Origin: an uncultured Desulfovibrio sp.
Lineage (GTDB): Bacteria; Desulfobacterota; Desulfovibrionia; Desulfovibrionales; Desulfovibrionaceae
DNA: 64,000 bases
Assembly: GCA_910587035.1 (NCBI GenBank)
Contig: CAJUMQ010000005.1
Location: 1 to 64,000 of the forward strand
Direction of reading: 5' to 3'
Positions 16,982 to 25,627 of the stretch are shown in pieces (the first letter of the stretch is position 1; each line of letters begins with the position of its first letter). The position numbers and the translations under genes were made by a program. The notes under the pieces are model-generated. The model was not told the DNA's origin and searched no databases. It saw only the letters and a list, made by a program, of their open reading frames with translations.

Positions 16982-19900
16982 ATGAGCCGTTCAGAACATA
17001 GCGTCGTGCGCGAAATGTGCCAGGCCTTTCTGCATGACAGTGTGCCGGAATACATACGCGATGCCGCCTATTATATCATTTCGGAAGGCGGTACGCAAAA
17101 AATTAATATCCAGGAAGGTGAAACCTGGGAGGTGCAGGCTGTAATTCAGGGAGAGGATCTCCAGGTATATACTCCATCCCTAAGCTTCACCCTTACAGAT
17201 CGCAGCACCAGACATCAATGCAACTGCTCCGATGCTTTCTCGGGCATCTGCCGCCATGTGGCTGCTCTTGCCCTGCGCCTTGTGGAGGAACTGCGCAAGG
17301 AACAGGGGGATGCGACGGAATCGGCTCCGCCCCTGGTGGACTGGAAACAGAGTTTTCGCAGTTTTTTTTCCACGGCCATGGAGCCGGAGCCCGGCAGGCA
17401 CTACCTGATATTTCGTTTTGAACCGGAGCAGGGACGGCTTTTAATCTCCTTTTTCAGGGGCAGGCAGAACAAGTCCGGCCTGTCCAGCGTACATAACGAG
17501 ATTACACTGCAGCAGATAATCCAGAATCCCGACTGGAGCGAATTTTCGCCGCAACTGCCAGATGTTGCAAGGCAGATAGGGCAGCATCTTGACTATTATG
17601 GCCACAGGGTTGAGATCCCGGCCGGGCTTACGTCCTGGTTTTTCTGGGCGGTGCGCAACGAATACTATCTTTTATGGAAGGATACGGACAAGACCTGCCG
17701 CATCGAGAGCGCGCCATTTGCCCTCAAGCTCAAACCAAATCTGGATGATGCCGGATTCAGCTTTGATGTCTATCTGAAAAGGGAGGGGCGGGCTCCATTG
17801 CCCATCCTGGCGCATGGCGATGCAGGAGCCAGACAGGGAGGTTCGGAGGAGGATCCGGTGACCTTCCATGGGCAGATGCCCCTCTGGGTGTGCTACAGGC
17901 ACAATTTCTATCCTGTGCAAACAGGCCTCAATCCCGCCCTGGTGCGCAGCCTTATATATGAGCGTCCGCTGGTGCCCCATGAGGATATTTCAGAGTTTCT
18001 GGATCGCGTGTGGACGCGGCTGCCATCATCCGAACTGTATGAGCCACAGGAATTCCTCAAGGTTATGGAGCCGGTGTTTCAGCCTGCCACCTACAATCCC
18101 AAACTGTTTCTGGATGAAGAGGGCAGCCTGCTCACGCTGGAGATAGACAATATTTATGAGACGAGGCATGGAGAGTTTACGCTGCCTGGCCCCAATCCGG
18201 ATTTTCAGACCGGCAGCTATGCCTATGACGGGCAAACCTATCTTGTGCGCAGGCATCAGGAAGAGGAAAGCCAGCTGATGAATGAGCTCTCGTCCATGCA
18301 GTTTCAGGCCAGGTCCAACAAACTGTGGTTTCTGGAGCCGGAGGAGGCCATTACCTTTTTGCTGGACTATTATCCAGGCCTTGTGCAGAACTATCGCATT
18401 TATGGCGAAAAGGCTCTTTCCAGATATAAAATCCGCACTGCCAAGGCGGCAATTTCCGCCCAGGTCACAAGCAATGAAAAAGAAAAATGGTTCTCGCTGG
18501 ACATCAATATTGATTATGAAGGCCAAAGCCTGCCACTGGAGAAAATCTGGAAGGCCTGGGCCAGAGGCAAGCGTTATGTGCAGCTGAAGGATGGCTCCTA
18601 CACAAGCCTGCCCGAGGCATGGCTTGAAAAGATATCCCACAAGCTTACAGCCCTGGGTCTTGACCCGGCCAAGCCGCCGCAGCAGAAATTCATGCAGTTT
18701 GAGGCGCCGGTGCTGGACAGCCTGCTTGAGGATTTGCCAAATGCCTCTACTGATTCCTTTTGGAACAAGCTGCGCGAAAAAATACGCTCCTTCAAGGAGG
18801 TCCGCCCCATTGCCCCGCCCGTGGGACTTAAGGCCAGTCTGCGCAGCTATCAGAAACAGGGTCTGGCCTACCTCAATTTTCTTTCCGAATATGGCTTTGG
18901 CGGCATCCTGGCCGATGAGATGGGGCTTGGCAAGACAGTGCAGACCCTGGCCTTTATCCAGTACATGGTGGAAAACAGGTTCCGCGGCCCAAATCTCATT
19001 GTAGTGCCAACATCGGTGCTGCCCAACTGGGAGCGGGAGGCGGCCAAATTTGTGCCCAAATTAAAACGCCTTACCATCTATGGCACCCGCCGCGAGGGCA
19101 TGTTCAAGCATATTGAGAAGTCGGATCTGATTATCACCACATATGCGCTACTGCGCCGCGATCTGGAGGAGCTGGAGAAACATGAATTCAATGCCGTGAT
19201 TCTGGATGAGGCCCAGAACATCAAGAATCCCAACACCATTACTGCCAGGGCTGTGCGCCGCATCAACTCCCGCATGCGCCTTTGCCTTTCCGGCACACCC
19301 ATTGAAAACAATCTCTTTGAGTTGTGGTCCCTGTTTGAATTTCTCATGCCGGGCTTTCTTGGCTCCCAGCATGCATTTCAGCGTGGCATAGTCAAACCCA
19401 TCAAGGATGGGGATGCGGAGACACTGGATTATCTGCGCACACGGGTGCGGCCATTTATTTTGAGGCGCACCAAGGCGGAGGTGGCCAAGGATCTGCCGCC
19501 AAAGGTCGAGAGTGTGACCTGTTGCGCCCTGGAGGATGCCCAGGCCGAGCTTTACGCGGCCCTGGCCCGCAAGCTCAGGGCGCAGGTGCTGGCAGATGTG
19601 GATGAAAAAGGTCTTGCCAAGAGCCAGATGTCCATTCTTGACGCGCTTTTGAAATTGCGCCAGATTTGCTGTCATCCGCGCCTGCTCAAGATGGATTTGC
19701 CTGGCTTTTCCAATAACCTGCCTTCCGGCAAGTTTGACGCCTTCAAGGACATGGCGATGGATATTGTTGAGGGCGGCCACAAGGTGCTTGTTTTTTCGCA
19801 GTTTGTGCAGATGCTGCACATTATCAGACAGTGGCTTGAGTTTTCGCAGATTCCCTTCTGCTATCTTGATGGCGCCAGCAAGGATCGTTTTGAACAGGTG

Positions 19901-20230
19901 GACAAATTCAATCAGAGCCCGAATATTCCCATCTTTCTCATCTCGCTCAAGGCTGGCGGCACAGGTCTCAATCTTACAAGCGCCGACTATGTGATTCATT
20001 ATGATCCCTGGTGGAATCCTGCTGTTGAAAGCCAGGCAACCGACCGTACACACCGCATAGGCCAGACAAGGCAGGTCTTCTCCTACAAGCTTATCTGCCA
20101 GAATACTGTTGAGGAGAAAATCCTGAAGCTGCAGGAAGCCAAGCGTGGCGTTGCCGAGGCCATAATTCCCGGCAAGGATACCTGGAAGTCCCTGACGCGC
20201 GAAGATCTGGAAATGCTATTTGATGTGTAG
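16982..20230 (+). CDS. SWIM zinc-finger SNF2-family DNA helicase
   Basis: A 1082-residue ATPase. The N-terminal SWIM finger is CNCSDAFSGICRHVA (CxC...CxH). A long SNF2-associated middle region follows. The ATPase core then shows Walker A DEMGLGKTVQT, motif II DEAQNIKN, motif III LSGTPIENN, and the C-terminal helicase lobe VFSQFVQMLHIIRQW, KAGGTGLNLTSADYVI, DPWWNPAVE and TDRTHRIGQ. Bacterial SWIM/SNF2 proteins translocate on DNA and remodel protein-DNA or RNA polymerase complexes (compare RapA). AAGGGGATCTG precedes the ATG. It is followed 36 bases later by the M16 protease gene, probably cotranscribed. Confidence 0.93.
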   Translation: MSRSEHSVVREMCQAFLHDSVPEYIRDAAYYIISEGGTQKINIQEGETWEVQAVIQGEDLQVYTPSLSFTLTDRSTRHQCNCSDAFSGICRHVAALALRLVEELRKEQGDATESAPPLVDWKQSFRSFFSTAMEPEPGRHYLIFRFEPEQGRLLISFFRGRQNKSGLSSVHNEITLQQIIQNPDWSEFSPQLPDVARQIGQHLDYYGHRVEIPAGLTSWFFWAVRNEYYLLWKDTDKTCRIESAPFALKLKPNLDDAGFSFDVYLKREGRAPLPILAHGDAGARQGGSEEDPVTFHGQMPLWVCYRHNFYPVQTGLNPALVRSLIYERPLVPHEDISEFLDRVWTRLPSSELYEPQEFLKVMEPVFQPATYNPKLFLDEEGSLLTLEIDNIYETRHGEFTLPGPNPDFQTGSYAYDGQTYLVRRHQEEESQLMNELSSMQFQARSNKLWFLEPEEAITFLLDYYPGLVQNYRIYGEKALSRYKIRTAKAAISAQVTSNEKEKWFSLDINIDYEGQSLPLEKIWKAWARGKRYVQLKDGSYTSLPEAWLEKISHKLTALGLDPAKPPQQKFMQFEAPVLDSLLEDLPNASTDSFWNKLREKIRSFKEVRPIAPPVGLKASLRSYQKQGLAYLNFLSEYGFGGILADEMGLGKTVQTLAFIQYMVENRFRGPNLIVVPTSVLPNWEREAAKFVPKLKRLTIYGTRREGMFKHIEKSDLIITTYALLRRDLEELEKHEFNAVILDEAQNIKNPNTITARAVRRINSRMRLCLSGTPIENNLFELWSLFEFLMPGFLGSQHAFQRGIVKPIKDGDAETLDYLRTRVRPFILRRTKAEVAKDLPPKVESVTCCALEDAQAELYAALARKLRAQVLADVDEKGLAKSQMSILDALLKLRQICCHPRLLKMDLPGFSNNLPSGKFDAFKDMAMDIVEGGHKVLVFSQFVQMLHIIRQWLEFSQIPFCYLDGASKDRFEQVDKFNQSPNIPIFLISLKAGGTGLNLTSADYVIHYDPWWNPAVESQATDRTHRIGQTRQVFSYKLICQNTVEEKILKLQEAKRGVAEAIIPGKDTWKSLTREDLEMLFDV

Positions 20231-20266
20231 CCAGGGGACCAAATAAAGAGATTTACCGGAGCCGAT

Positions 20267-22921
20267 ATGCGATTTTTTTTAACATGTCTCTCACTTGCGC
20301 TTTCATTGTGCCTTTGCCCTGGCCCAGGCCACGCAAAGGAGAATGCCCAGACAGCCACGCAGGCAGATGCGCAGCCTGCCCCCGGCGAGATCATCACCAG
20401 GCTGCCCAATGGCCTGCTGGTCTATATTCTGCGCGATGCCCGCTTTCCCCTGGCATGCACAAGGCTTTATGTGCGGGCAGGCTCGGCCAATGAAAAACCG
20501 GACGAGGCAGGCATCAGCCATGTGCTTGAGCATATGGTGTTCAAGGGCACCAGCCATCGCCCTAAGGGCCAGGTGGCAAAGGATGTGGAGGCTTTGGGGG
20601 GGTATTTAAATGCCGCCACCAGCTTTGACAAAACATGGTATCTGACGGATATGCCTGCAGCTCACTGGCGCGTTGGCATGGATGTTGTACACGATATGGC
20701 TTTTCAGGCCACGCTGAATGCTGCCGAGCTGGAAACAGAAAAAAATGTGGTGATTTCGGAACTGCAGCGCGGAGAGGATTCTCCGCAACGCAAGCTCTAT
20801 GAGAATCTGCAGGTGGCGGCCCTGAAAAATACCCCCTACGGCAGGCCAATCATTGGTTTTGAAGACACCATCCGCTCCATTACTGTGGATGATCTGCGGG
20901 CATATGTTGCAAAGTGGTACCAGCCGCAAAACATGATGCTGCTGGTGGCGGGAGATATTGAACCTGCCGCGGTGCTGGAATATGCCCAAAAGCAGTATGG
21001 CTCCCTTAAAAACACATCGGATCTTGCTGTGGCAGAGCCCATAGATCTTGATGCGGCAGCCACAGGCAGCCAGCAGGTGGAGATTGGCACTGGCCCCTGG
21101 AGCAAGGTCTATCTTGGCATTGGCATACCTGTTCCCGGGCTGCATGATCTTCGTTCCACAGATATTGACATTCTCTGCTATCTGCTGGGTGGGGATGGGA
21201 CTTCAACCTTTTATCAAAAATATAAATATGAAAAACAGCTGGTGGAGAGCATCAGCGTTGACAACATGAGCATGGCCCGAGCCGGATTGTTGAGCATTAC
21301 CGCGGTGCTTGATCCAGCGAAGGTGGAGGATTTCTGGCGCGAACTGACAACAGACCTCGGCAAACTGACTGCGAAATCATTTAATGAGGCGGCCCTTGCC
21401 CGCGCCAAATTCAATATTGAGGACAGCATGGACAGGGCCGGGGAAACCCTGAATGGCCTGGTGGCCTGGAAAGGTTCTGTGCAGTTCGACCTTGGGGGTG
21501 AGCAGGGAGAGGAAAATCTGCGCTTTACCCAAAAAAATGTCGATTTTCCCCAGATACAGACAGCGATTACAAACTGGCTGGATTCAACAAATGCGCGTGT
21601 TCGCGTGCTTGCCCCACAGGATGCGAAGCTTCCTGATTTTGCGGCTGTCATGGAAAAGAACTGGCCAGCCGCCGTCCAGGCCATAAAGACGGAGAAGCAC
21701 GAAAAAGGAGCCGGCAGCCCTGAGTTTGTCGATCTGGGCAATGGCTGCTCCCTAATCCTCCTGCCAGACAACAGCGCGCCGTATATTTCACTGGATTTTA
21801 TGCTGCCAGGCGGAAACTGTATGCTGGAGCCGGCTCAACAGGGGTTGGCTGCGCTGGTGGCCCGTCTGCTCACAGACGGCTCGGGTGATAAAAACAATGT
21901 CGCCATGGAGCGCTGGCTGGCCGAAAGGGCTGGCAGCATCTCGGCCCGTGCTGGCTTGCAGACTTTCGGAATTTCACTGACCGGGCCATCGAGATTTAAT
22001 ATGGACTTCTTTGGCCTCTTTAAGGATATAATCCGCAAACCACGTTTTGATCCGGCAGAGTTGAAAAGGGAAGTGGACAATATGAAGGCTGCCATTCGCC
22101 AGCGCAAGGATCAGCCTTTGGCCTATGTATTTGCAAATCTCAATCCCTTCCTGTTCCCGGAGAATCAGCCATATGGCTATGATTCCCTTGGCAGTGATGC
22201 CTCGCTGGACAGTTTTAATGTCATATCGGTGCGTGATTTCTGGACAAGACAGGCCGCGCAGCCATGGGTGCTGGCCATTGCGGGAGACTTCAAGAGGGAT
22301 ATGGCGCTTGCATTCGCCAAAAGCCTGCCTGTGCCACATAGCGACAGGTTTGTGGCCGGGCAGCCACACTGGGGTGCGAACCATACCCTGAACCTTGACT
22401 TGCCGGGGCGCAACCAGGCGCACTATATGCAAATATTCAGGACCGTGCCACCCACCAGCGAGGATGCTCCCGCCCTCATGCTGCTTCAGTCCATCATTTC
22501 GGGGCAGAGCGGCATACTGTTTACCAGATTGCGCGATGAGCAGGGGCTTGGCTATACGGTGACAGCCTTTAACCGTTCAATGCCCCAGACGGGATTTATG
22601 GCATTTTATATTGGCACAACGCCAGACAAAATTGCCAGCGCCAAAGAGGGCTTTGCCAAAATAATAACGGAGATCTGCACCAGACCTTTTGACGCGGCCA
22701 CGTTAAAGACTGGCGCCAACCGCCTGCTTGGTGACTATCTGCGTGACAGACAAAGCCTGGCATCCAGGGCGGGTGAGGCAGCCACGGACAAGATCCTTGA
22801 TTACCCGGCCGATTTTCAAAAGATGCTGGTGGACAAGGCAGCCCAGGTCAGCCCGCAGCAACTGATGGATGTTGCCAAAAGGTATCTTGTAGAGCCATAT
22901 GAGGTGACTTTGCTGCCATAG
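20267..22921 (+). CDS. Periplasmic M16 family zinc metalloprotease
   Basis: An 884-residue pitrilysin/insulinase-type protease with a signal peptide (about residues 1-23, cleaved after GPGHA). The inverted zinc motif HxxEH is at 85-89 (HVLEHMVFKG), with the distal Glu in ETEKNVVISELQRGED. It has two halves of two domains each; the second half (LPDNSAPYISLDFMLPGG onwards) lacks HxxEH, as in paired M16 enzymes. It probably degrades peptides in the periplasm. GGAGCCGAT lies ahead of the ATG. No partner pqqL or second M16 gene is adjacent. Confidence 0.92.
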   Translation: MRFFLTCLSLALSLCLCPGPGHAKENAQTATQADAQPAPGEIITRLPNGLLVYILRDARFPLACTRLYVRAGSANEKPDEAGISHVLEHMVFKGTSHRPKGQVAKDVEALGGYLNAATSFDKTWYLTDMPAAHWRVGMDVVHDMAFQATLNAAELETEKNVVISELQRGEDSPQRKLYENLQVAALKNTPYGRPIIGFEDTIRSITVDDLRAYVAKWYQPQNMMLLVAGDIEPAAVLEYAQKQYGSLKNTSDLAVAEPIDLDAAATGSQQVEIGTGPWSKVYLGIGIPVPGLHDLRSTDIDILCYLLGGDGTSTFYQKYKYEKQLVESISVDNMSMARAGLLSITAVLDPAKVEDFWRELTTDLGKLTAKSFNEAALARAKFNIEDSMDRAGETLNGLVAWKGSVQFDLGGEQGEENLRFTQKNVDFPQIQTAITNWLDSTNARVRVLAPQDAKLPDFAAVMEKNWPAAVQAIKTEKHEKGAGSPEFVDLGNGCSLILLPDNSAPYISLDFMLPGGNCMLEPAQQGLAALVARLLTDGSGDKNNVAMERWLAERAGSISARAGLQTFGISLTGPSRFNMDFFGLFKDIIRKPRFDPAELKREVDNMKAAIRQRKDQPLAYVFANLNPFLFPENQPYGYDSLGSDASLDSFNVISVRDFWTRQAAQPWVLAIAGDFKRDMALAFAKSLPVPHSDRFVAGQPHWGANHTLNLDLPGRNQAHYMQIFRTVPPTSEDAPALMLLQSIISGQSGILFTRLRDEQGLGYTVTAFNRSMPQTGFMAFYIGTTPDKIASAKEGFAKIITEICTRPFDAATLKTGANRLLGDYLRDRQSLASRAGEAATDKILDYPADFQKMLVDKAAQVSPQQLMDVAKRYLVEPYEVTLLP

Positions 22922-22934
22922 AATGGCATCAACC

Positions 22935-22992
22935 CATGCCCTGGCCGCCATTGCCTGAAAAGGTTTAATTTAATAATATGCGCCAGGGCATG
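22935..22992 (+). repeat. Inverted repeat between M16 protease gene and infA
   Basis: The arms CATGCCCTGGC (22935-22945) and GCCAGGGCATG (22982-22992) are perfect 11-mers, 36 bases apart. No T run follows, so it is not a typical terminator. It could fold in the infA leader or mark a decayed repeat. Confidence 0.5.
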
Positions 22993-23033
22993 ATGCTTTA
23001 ATAATTTGTTGGCAATGCATATGGAGGAATTAC

Positions 23034-23252
23034 ATGGCAAAAGAGGGATCAATAGAAATTGACGGCGTGGTGCAGGAAGCTCTGCCCAATGCCATGTTCA
23101 AGGTTGAGCTGGAAAATGGTCATGAAGTGCTGGCGCATATTTCCGGCAAGATGCGCAAATTTTATATCCGAATCCTGCCAGGCGACAGGGTCAAGGTTGA
23201 GCTCTCTCCCTATGATCTTTCGCGAGGGCGCATTACCTACCGCATGAAGTAA
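23034..23252 (+). CDS. infA: Translation initiation factor IF-1
   Basis: A 72-residue S1/OB-fold protein matching IF-1 end to end: MAKEGSIEIDGVV, EALPNAMFKVELENGH, VLAHISGKMRKFYIRILPGDRV and ending RITYRMK. It binds the ribosomal A site during initiation. TGGAGGAAT provides a good ribosome site. It is not in a ribosomal protein operon here, standing between the protease gene and convergent pgpA. Confidence 0.97.
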   Translation: MAKEGSIEIDGVVQEALPNAMFKVELENGHEVLAHISGKMRKFYIRILPGDRVKVELSPYDLSRGRITYRMK

Positions 23253-23270
23253 TCCCGCAGGGTCCATGAA

Positions 23271-23317
23271 GCATGTATCAGTTGAAATTGTACCAATTTC
23301 AACCATACGTATGGCGC
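23271..23317 (-). repeat. Dispersed hairpin repeat, copy 2
   Basis: The perfect 10-bp arms GTTGAAATTG and CAATTTCAAC are separated by TAC (23281-23303). Read on the minus strand, the flanks (TATGG before, CTGATACATGC after) match copy 3 at 50289 over about 43 bases with few differences. It is intergenic, between infA and pgpA. Confidence 0.75.
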
Positions 23318-23361
23318 TTCACGGCAAATCGGGTTTTGCTGTTCGCCATTGTGCGCTTCGT

Positions 23362-23381
23362 CCGCCCTCGCTGACGGGCGG
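23362..23381 (+). repeat. GC hairpin downstream of infA
   Basis: The arms CCGCCC and GGGCGG flank an 8-base loop. No T run follows. It could be a weak terminator or pause between convergent infA and pgpA. Confidence 0.35.
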
Positions 23382-23410
23382 TGTGTATGTCCATTTTCAA
23401 TAGGCATGCG

Positions 23411-23881
23411 CTATAATATACCCATCCAGTACATGGCAGCTACGCACACAAGCGCATAGACGCCGGCAATTATATCATCGATCATTATGCCAAAGCCGTC
23501 TGGAAGCCAGTTTTCAGAGGCCTTTATGGGCCATGGCTTTGCTATGTCGAAAATTCTGAACATTACAAATGCGGAGAGCAGAAGCCAGAATGTAGGCTGT
23601 GGAAAAGGCAGCAGCACAAGCCACACCCCTGCAAGCTCGTCAATGACAACCTGGCCCGGGTCCTTCTTTCCAAGCAATTTTTCCGCTCTGGTGGCGGCCA
23701 GACCTCCCAATACAAAGATTGCGGCCAGCATCACCGCGCGAAGCCAATAGGCAAGGGGCATGAAGACAAAAGGGGCCAGCACGCATGCCAGGGCTGTGCC
23801 CCATGTGCCAGGAGCTTTGGGAGCCAGACCAGCAATGCCCAGCCGGCAAAAGGCGAGAATTGCCAGATCACTTTTTTTCAT
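23411..23881 (-). CDS. pgpA: Phosphatidylglycerophosphatase A
   Basis: A membrane protein of about 156 residues with the PgpA signature: GLAPKAPGTWGTALA near the N-terminus, DPGQVVIDELAGVWL in the middle, FRIFDIAKPWPIK and the C-terminal DGFGIMIDDIIAGVYA. It dephosphorylates phosphatidylglycerophosphate to phosphatidylglycerol in the inner membrane. The frame stays open 44 codons upstream, but the start at 23881 has AAGGAAG seven bases ahead and gives the family's normal N-terminus. It is convergent with infA. Confidence 0.93.
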   Translation of the reverse strand: MKKSDLAILAFCRLGIAGLAPKAPGTWGTALACVLAPFVFMPLAYWLRAVMLAAIFVLGGLAATRAEKLLGKKDPGQVVIDELAGVWLVLLPFPQPTFWLLLSAFVMFRIFDIAKPWPIKASENWLPDGFGIMIDDIIAGVYALVCVAAMYWMGIL

Positions 23882-23955
23882 ACTTCTTCCTTTGGAGTAT
23901 TTGCCGATTGAAAATAGGCAAATGGAGCGTTCCTTCTCAAGCGCCCGCGCTGATG

Positions 23956-23984
23956 TTCGCGGAAAAATTGAATTTTTACGCGAA
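23956..23984. repeat. 29-bp near-perfect palindrome upstream of pgpA
   Basis: The outer arms TTCGCG and CGCGAA and inner arms AAAAATT and AATTTTT are symmetric about one base, with a single mismatched pair. It lies 75 bases before the pgpA start, beside hairpin copy 4, and could be an operator or a bidirectional structure. Confidence 0.5.
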
Positions 23985-23989
23985 ACGCC

Positions 23990-24037
23990 AGCGTGTAGGG
24001 TTGAAACGCGCATAGCGTTTCAACTGGTGAATGTTCC
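23990..24037 (+). repeat. Dispersed hairpin repeat, copy 4 (arm-variant)
   Basis: The perfect 10-bp arms GTTGAAACGC and GCGTTTCAAC (24000-24009 and 24015-24024) have loop GCATA, followed by TGGTGAATG. It shares the GTTGAAA...TTTCAACTG frame with the other copies, but the inner four pairs are changed on both sides so that pairing is kept. Confidence 0.65.
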
Positions 24038-24055
24038 AGGTTTTTATGCGGCTCA

Positions 24056-24086
24056 TATTAAAAATGCCGCAATTTCTTGCGGCATT
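24056..24086 (-). terminator. Rho-independent terminator of the dsr operon
   Basis: On the minus strand, the arms AATGCCGCAA and TTGCGGCATT close a GAAA tetraloop and run into TTTTTAAT. It lies about 30 bases beyond the dsrD stop. Confidence 0.85.
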
Positions 24087-24116
24087 TCTAGATTTTGTCC
24101 GGCAAAAGGTCTGCGG

Positions 24117-24395
24117 CTATTCCTCGCCCTCTGCATGAGACTGCTTGCCTGCACCTTTCAGGCCATACATTGTGGTGGAACCGGATGACCAGTATTCAAG
24201 GGTGCCATCATCAATAAGCGCGGTAAGGACTTTTTTGACTTCTCTTGGCTTTTTGTCCGGAAACACCTGCAGAAAATCCTGAAAATAGAATTTGGATTTT
24301 GCAGCGGACTTGCCATTGAGAAAATCCACAACAGCCTTTCTTTCTTCTTCCGTAATGGCGCCTGCCATTTTTGACTCCAGTTGTCTGATGGTCAT
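24117..24395 (-). CDS. dsrD: Dissimilatory sulfite reductase-associated protein DsrD
   Basis: A small protein of 92 residues with the DsrD winged-helix pattern: EEERKAVVDFLNGKSAAKSKFYFQDF, VKKVLTALIDDGTLEYWSSGSTTMYGLKG. It is found in organisms that reduce sulfate with DsrAB and is thought to stimulate sulfite reduction; direct DNA binding was proposed from its fold. It is third in the dsr operon, separated from dsrB by 66 bases that contain a very stable hairpin, and followed by a terminator. Confidence 0.95.
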   Translation of the reverse strand: MTIRQLESKMAGAITEEERKAVVDFLNGKSAAKSKFYFQDFLQVFPDKKPREVKKVLTALIDDGTLEYWSSGSTTMYGLKGAGKQSHAEGEE

Positions 24396-24430
24396 GGCAT
24401 CCGGAAAGATGCCCTGCGCGGAGTGCGCGT

Positions 24431-24454
24431 GGCCGGCGCCCTCGGGCGCCGGCC
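24431..24454 (-). promoter_or_regulatory. Very stable hairpin between dsrB and dsrD
   Basis: The arms GGCCGGCGCC and GGCGCCGGCC have only four bases between them. It sits 7 bases past the dsrB stop and about 35 bases before dsrD. No T run follows, so it is more likely a processing or 3'-end-protecting structure (or partial terminator) that sets different levels of dsrAB and dsrD. Confidence 0.6.
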
Positions 24455-24461
24455 ATAAACC

Positions 24462-25607
24462 CTAGAATTTGAACTGTGTTGACTGGCGCCAGCTGTAATA
24501 GGCCGCTTCGCGGAAATCATCAATGAGCTGTTCCGTGAATGGCAGGCCGGTGAGCTTGAAGAATTCCTCCCAGCCAATGCGGTTGGCCCAGTCGCCCACG
24601 CGCTCATATTTGCGCGCATTGGCGGCATAGACTTCAACAATGTGCTTGACGGTCTTTGTCAGTGTTGGCCAGCGCGGGGGCTCATTGGGAATGTAGGCCA
24701 CCACAACCTTGGAGAATGCCGGCCAGGTGATGCGGTTGGAGACCTTGCCGCCAATCATGATGGCAATGCCGTCGCCCTCACCATCGGCAATGGGCAGAGC
24801 CGGGCACATTGTGTAGCAGTTGCCGCAGTACATGCAGCGGTCGTCCTTGATGGCAATGGATTTAACCTTGTTGCCCTTGAATTCCACTGTTGTGGGACGG
24901 ACAGCCGCTGTGGGACATGCCGCCACAGCAAGGGGAATCTCGCAAAGCTGGTCAGCCCATTCATGGTCAATCATTGGCGGTTTGCGGTGAATGCCCACAA
25001 GGCCGATGTCGGAGCAATGCACTGCGCCGCACATGTTGATGCAGCAGGCAAGGGCCACACGCACAGGTGCCGGCATGCGCATGTTCTCAAATTCCTCAAA
25101 CAGGGCATCCATGACGCATTTCACAGGGCCGGAGGCGTCTGTGGCAGGCGTATGGCAGTGAACCCAGCCCTGGGTGTGGATCATGTTGCACACGCATGCG
25201 CCTGTTCCGCCCACCGGGAATTTCTGGGAGCCGCCCGGGAATTTACGGGAATTGAGATCATCGCGCAGAGCCTTCATGGTGGCTTCGTCCGTGCACATGA
25301 ACTCAATATTGTTGCGGGTTGTCCAGCGCACAAAGCCGCCGCAGTATTTGTCCGCTATGTCGCAGATTTCACGGATGTGCGTGATGGACATGGTGCGGCT
25401 GCCGCCGACGCGGACAGTGTAAACCTTGTCGCCACTTTCAGCCACATGCAGCAGCACGCCTGGCTCAAGAATTTCGTGATATACCCATTTGCCAAAGTTA
25501 TTGGCAATTACGGGCGGAAAATACTGATTGTATTTGTGAGGGCCAATGTCGGAAATACGGCCTTCCATGGGTTTTTTCGGATCATACCCCGCGGAAATAA
25601 AAGTCAT
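24462..25607 (-). CDS. dsrB: Dissimilatory sulfite reductase beta subunit
   Basis: A 381-residue DsrB. The siroheme/[4Fe-4S] region includes CVCNMIHTQGWVHCH and CCINMCGAVHCSD. The inserted ferredoxin domain carries CMYCGNCYTMCPALPI. With DsrA it forms the cytoplasmic alpha2beta2 enzyme that reduces sulfite, with DsrC as co-substrate. The length matches the family. It begins 20 bases after dsrA, with AAGGGGGA as ribosome site, so the two are cotranslated from one message. Confidence 0.98.
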   Translation of the reverse strand: MTFISAGYDPKKPMEGRISDIGPHKYNQYFPPVIANNFGKWVYHEILEPGVLLHVAESGDKVYTVRVGGSRTMSITHIREICDIADKYCGGFVRWTTRNNIEFMCTDEATMKALRDDLNSRKFPGGSQKFPVGGTGACVCNMIHTQGWVHCHTPATDASGPVKCVMDALFEEFENMRMPAPVRVALACCINMCGAVHCSDIGLVGIHRKPPMIDHEWADQLCEIPLAVAACPTAAVRPTTVEFKGNKVKSIAIKDDRCMYCGNCYTMCPALPIADGEGDGIAIMIGGKVSNRITWPAFSKVVVAYIPNEPPRWPTLTKTVKHIVEVYAANARKYERVGDWANRIGWEEFFKLTGLPFTEQLIDDFREAAYYSWRQSTQFKF

Positions 25608-25627
25608 TACGGTATCCCCCTTGCTGA

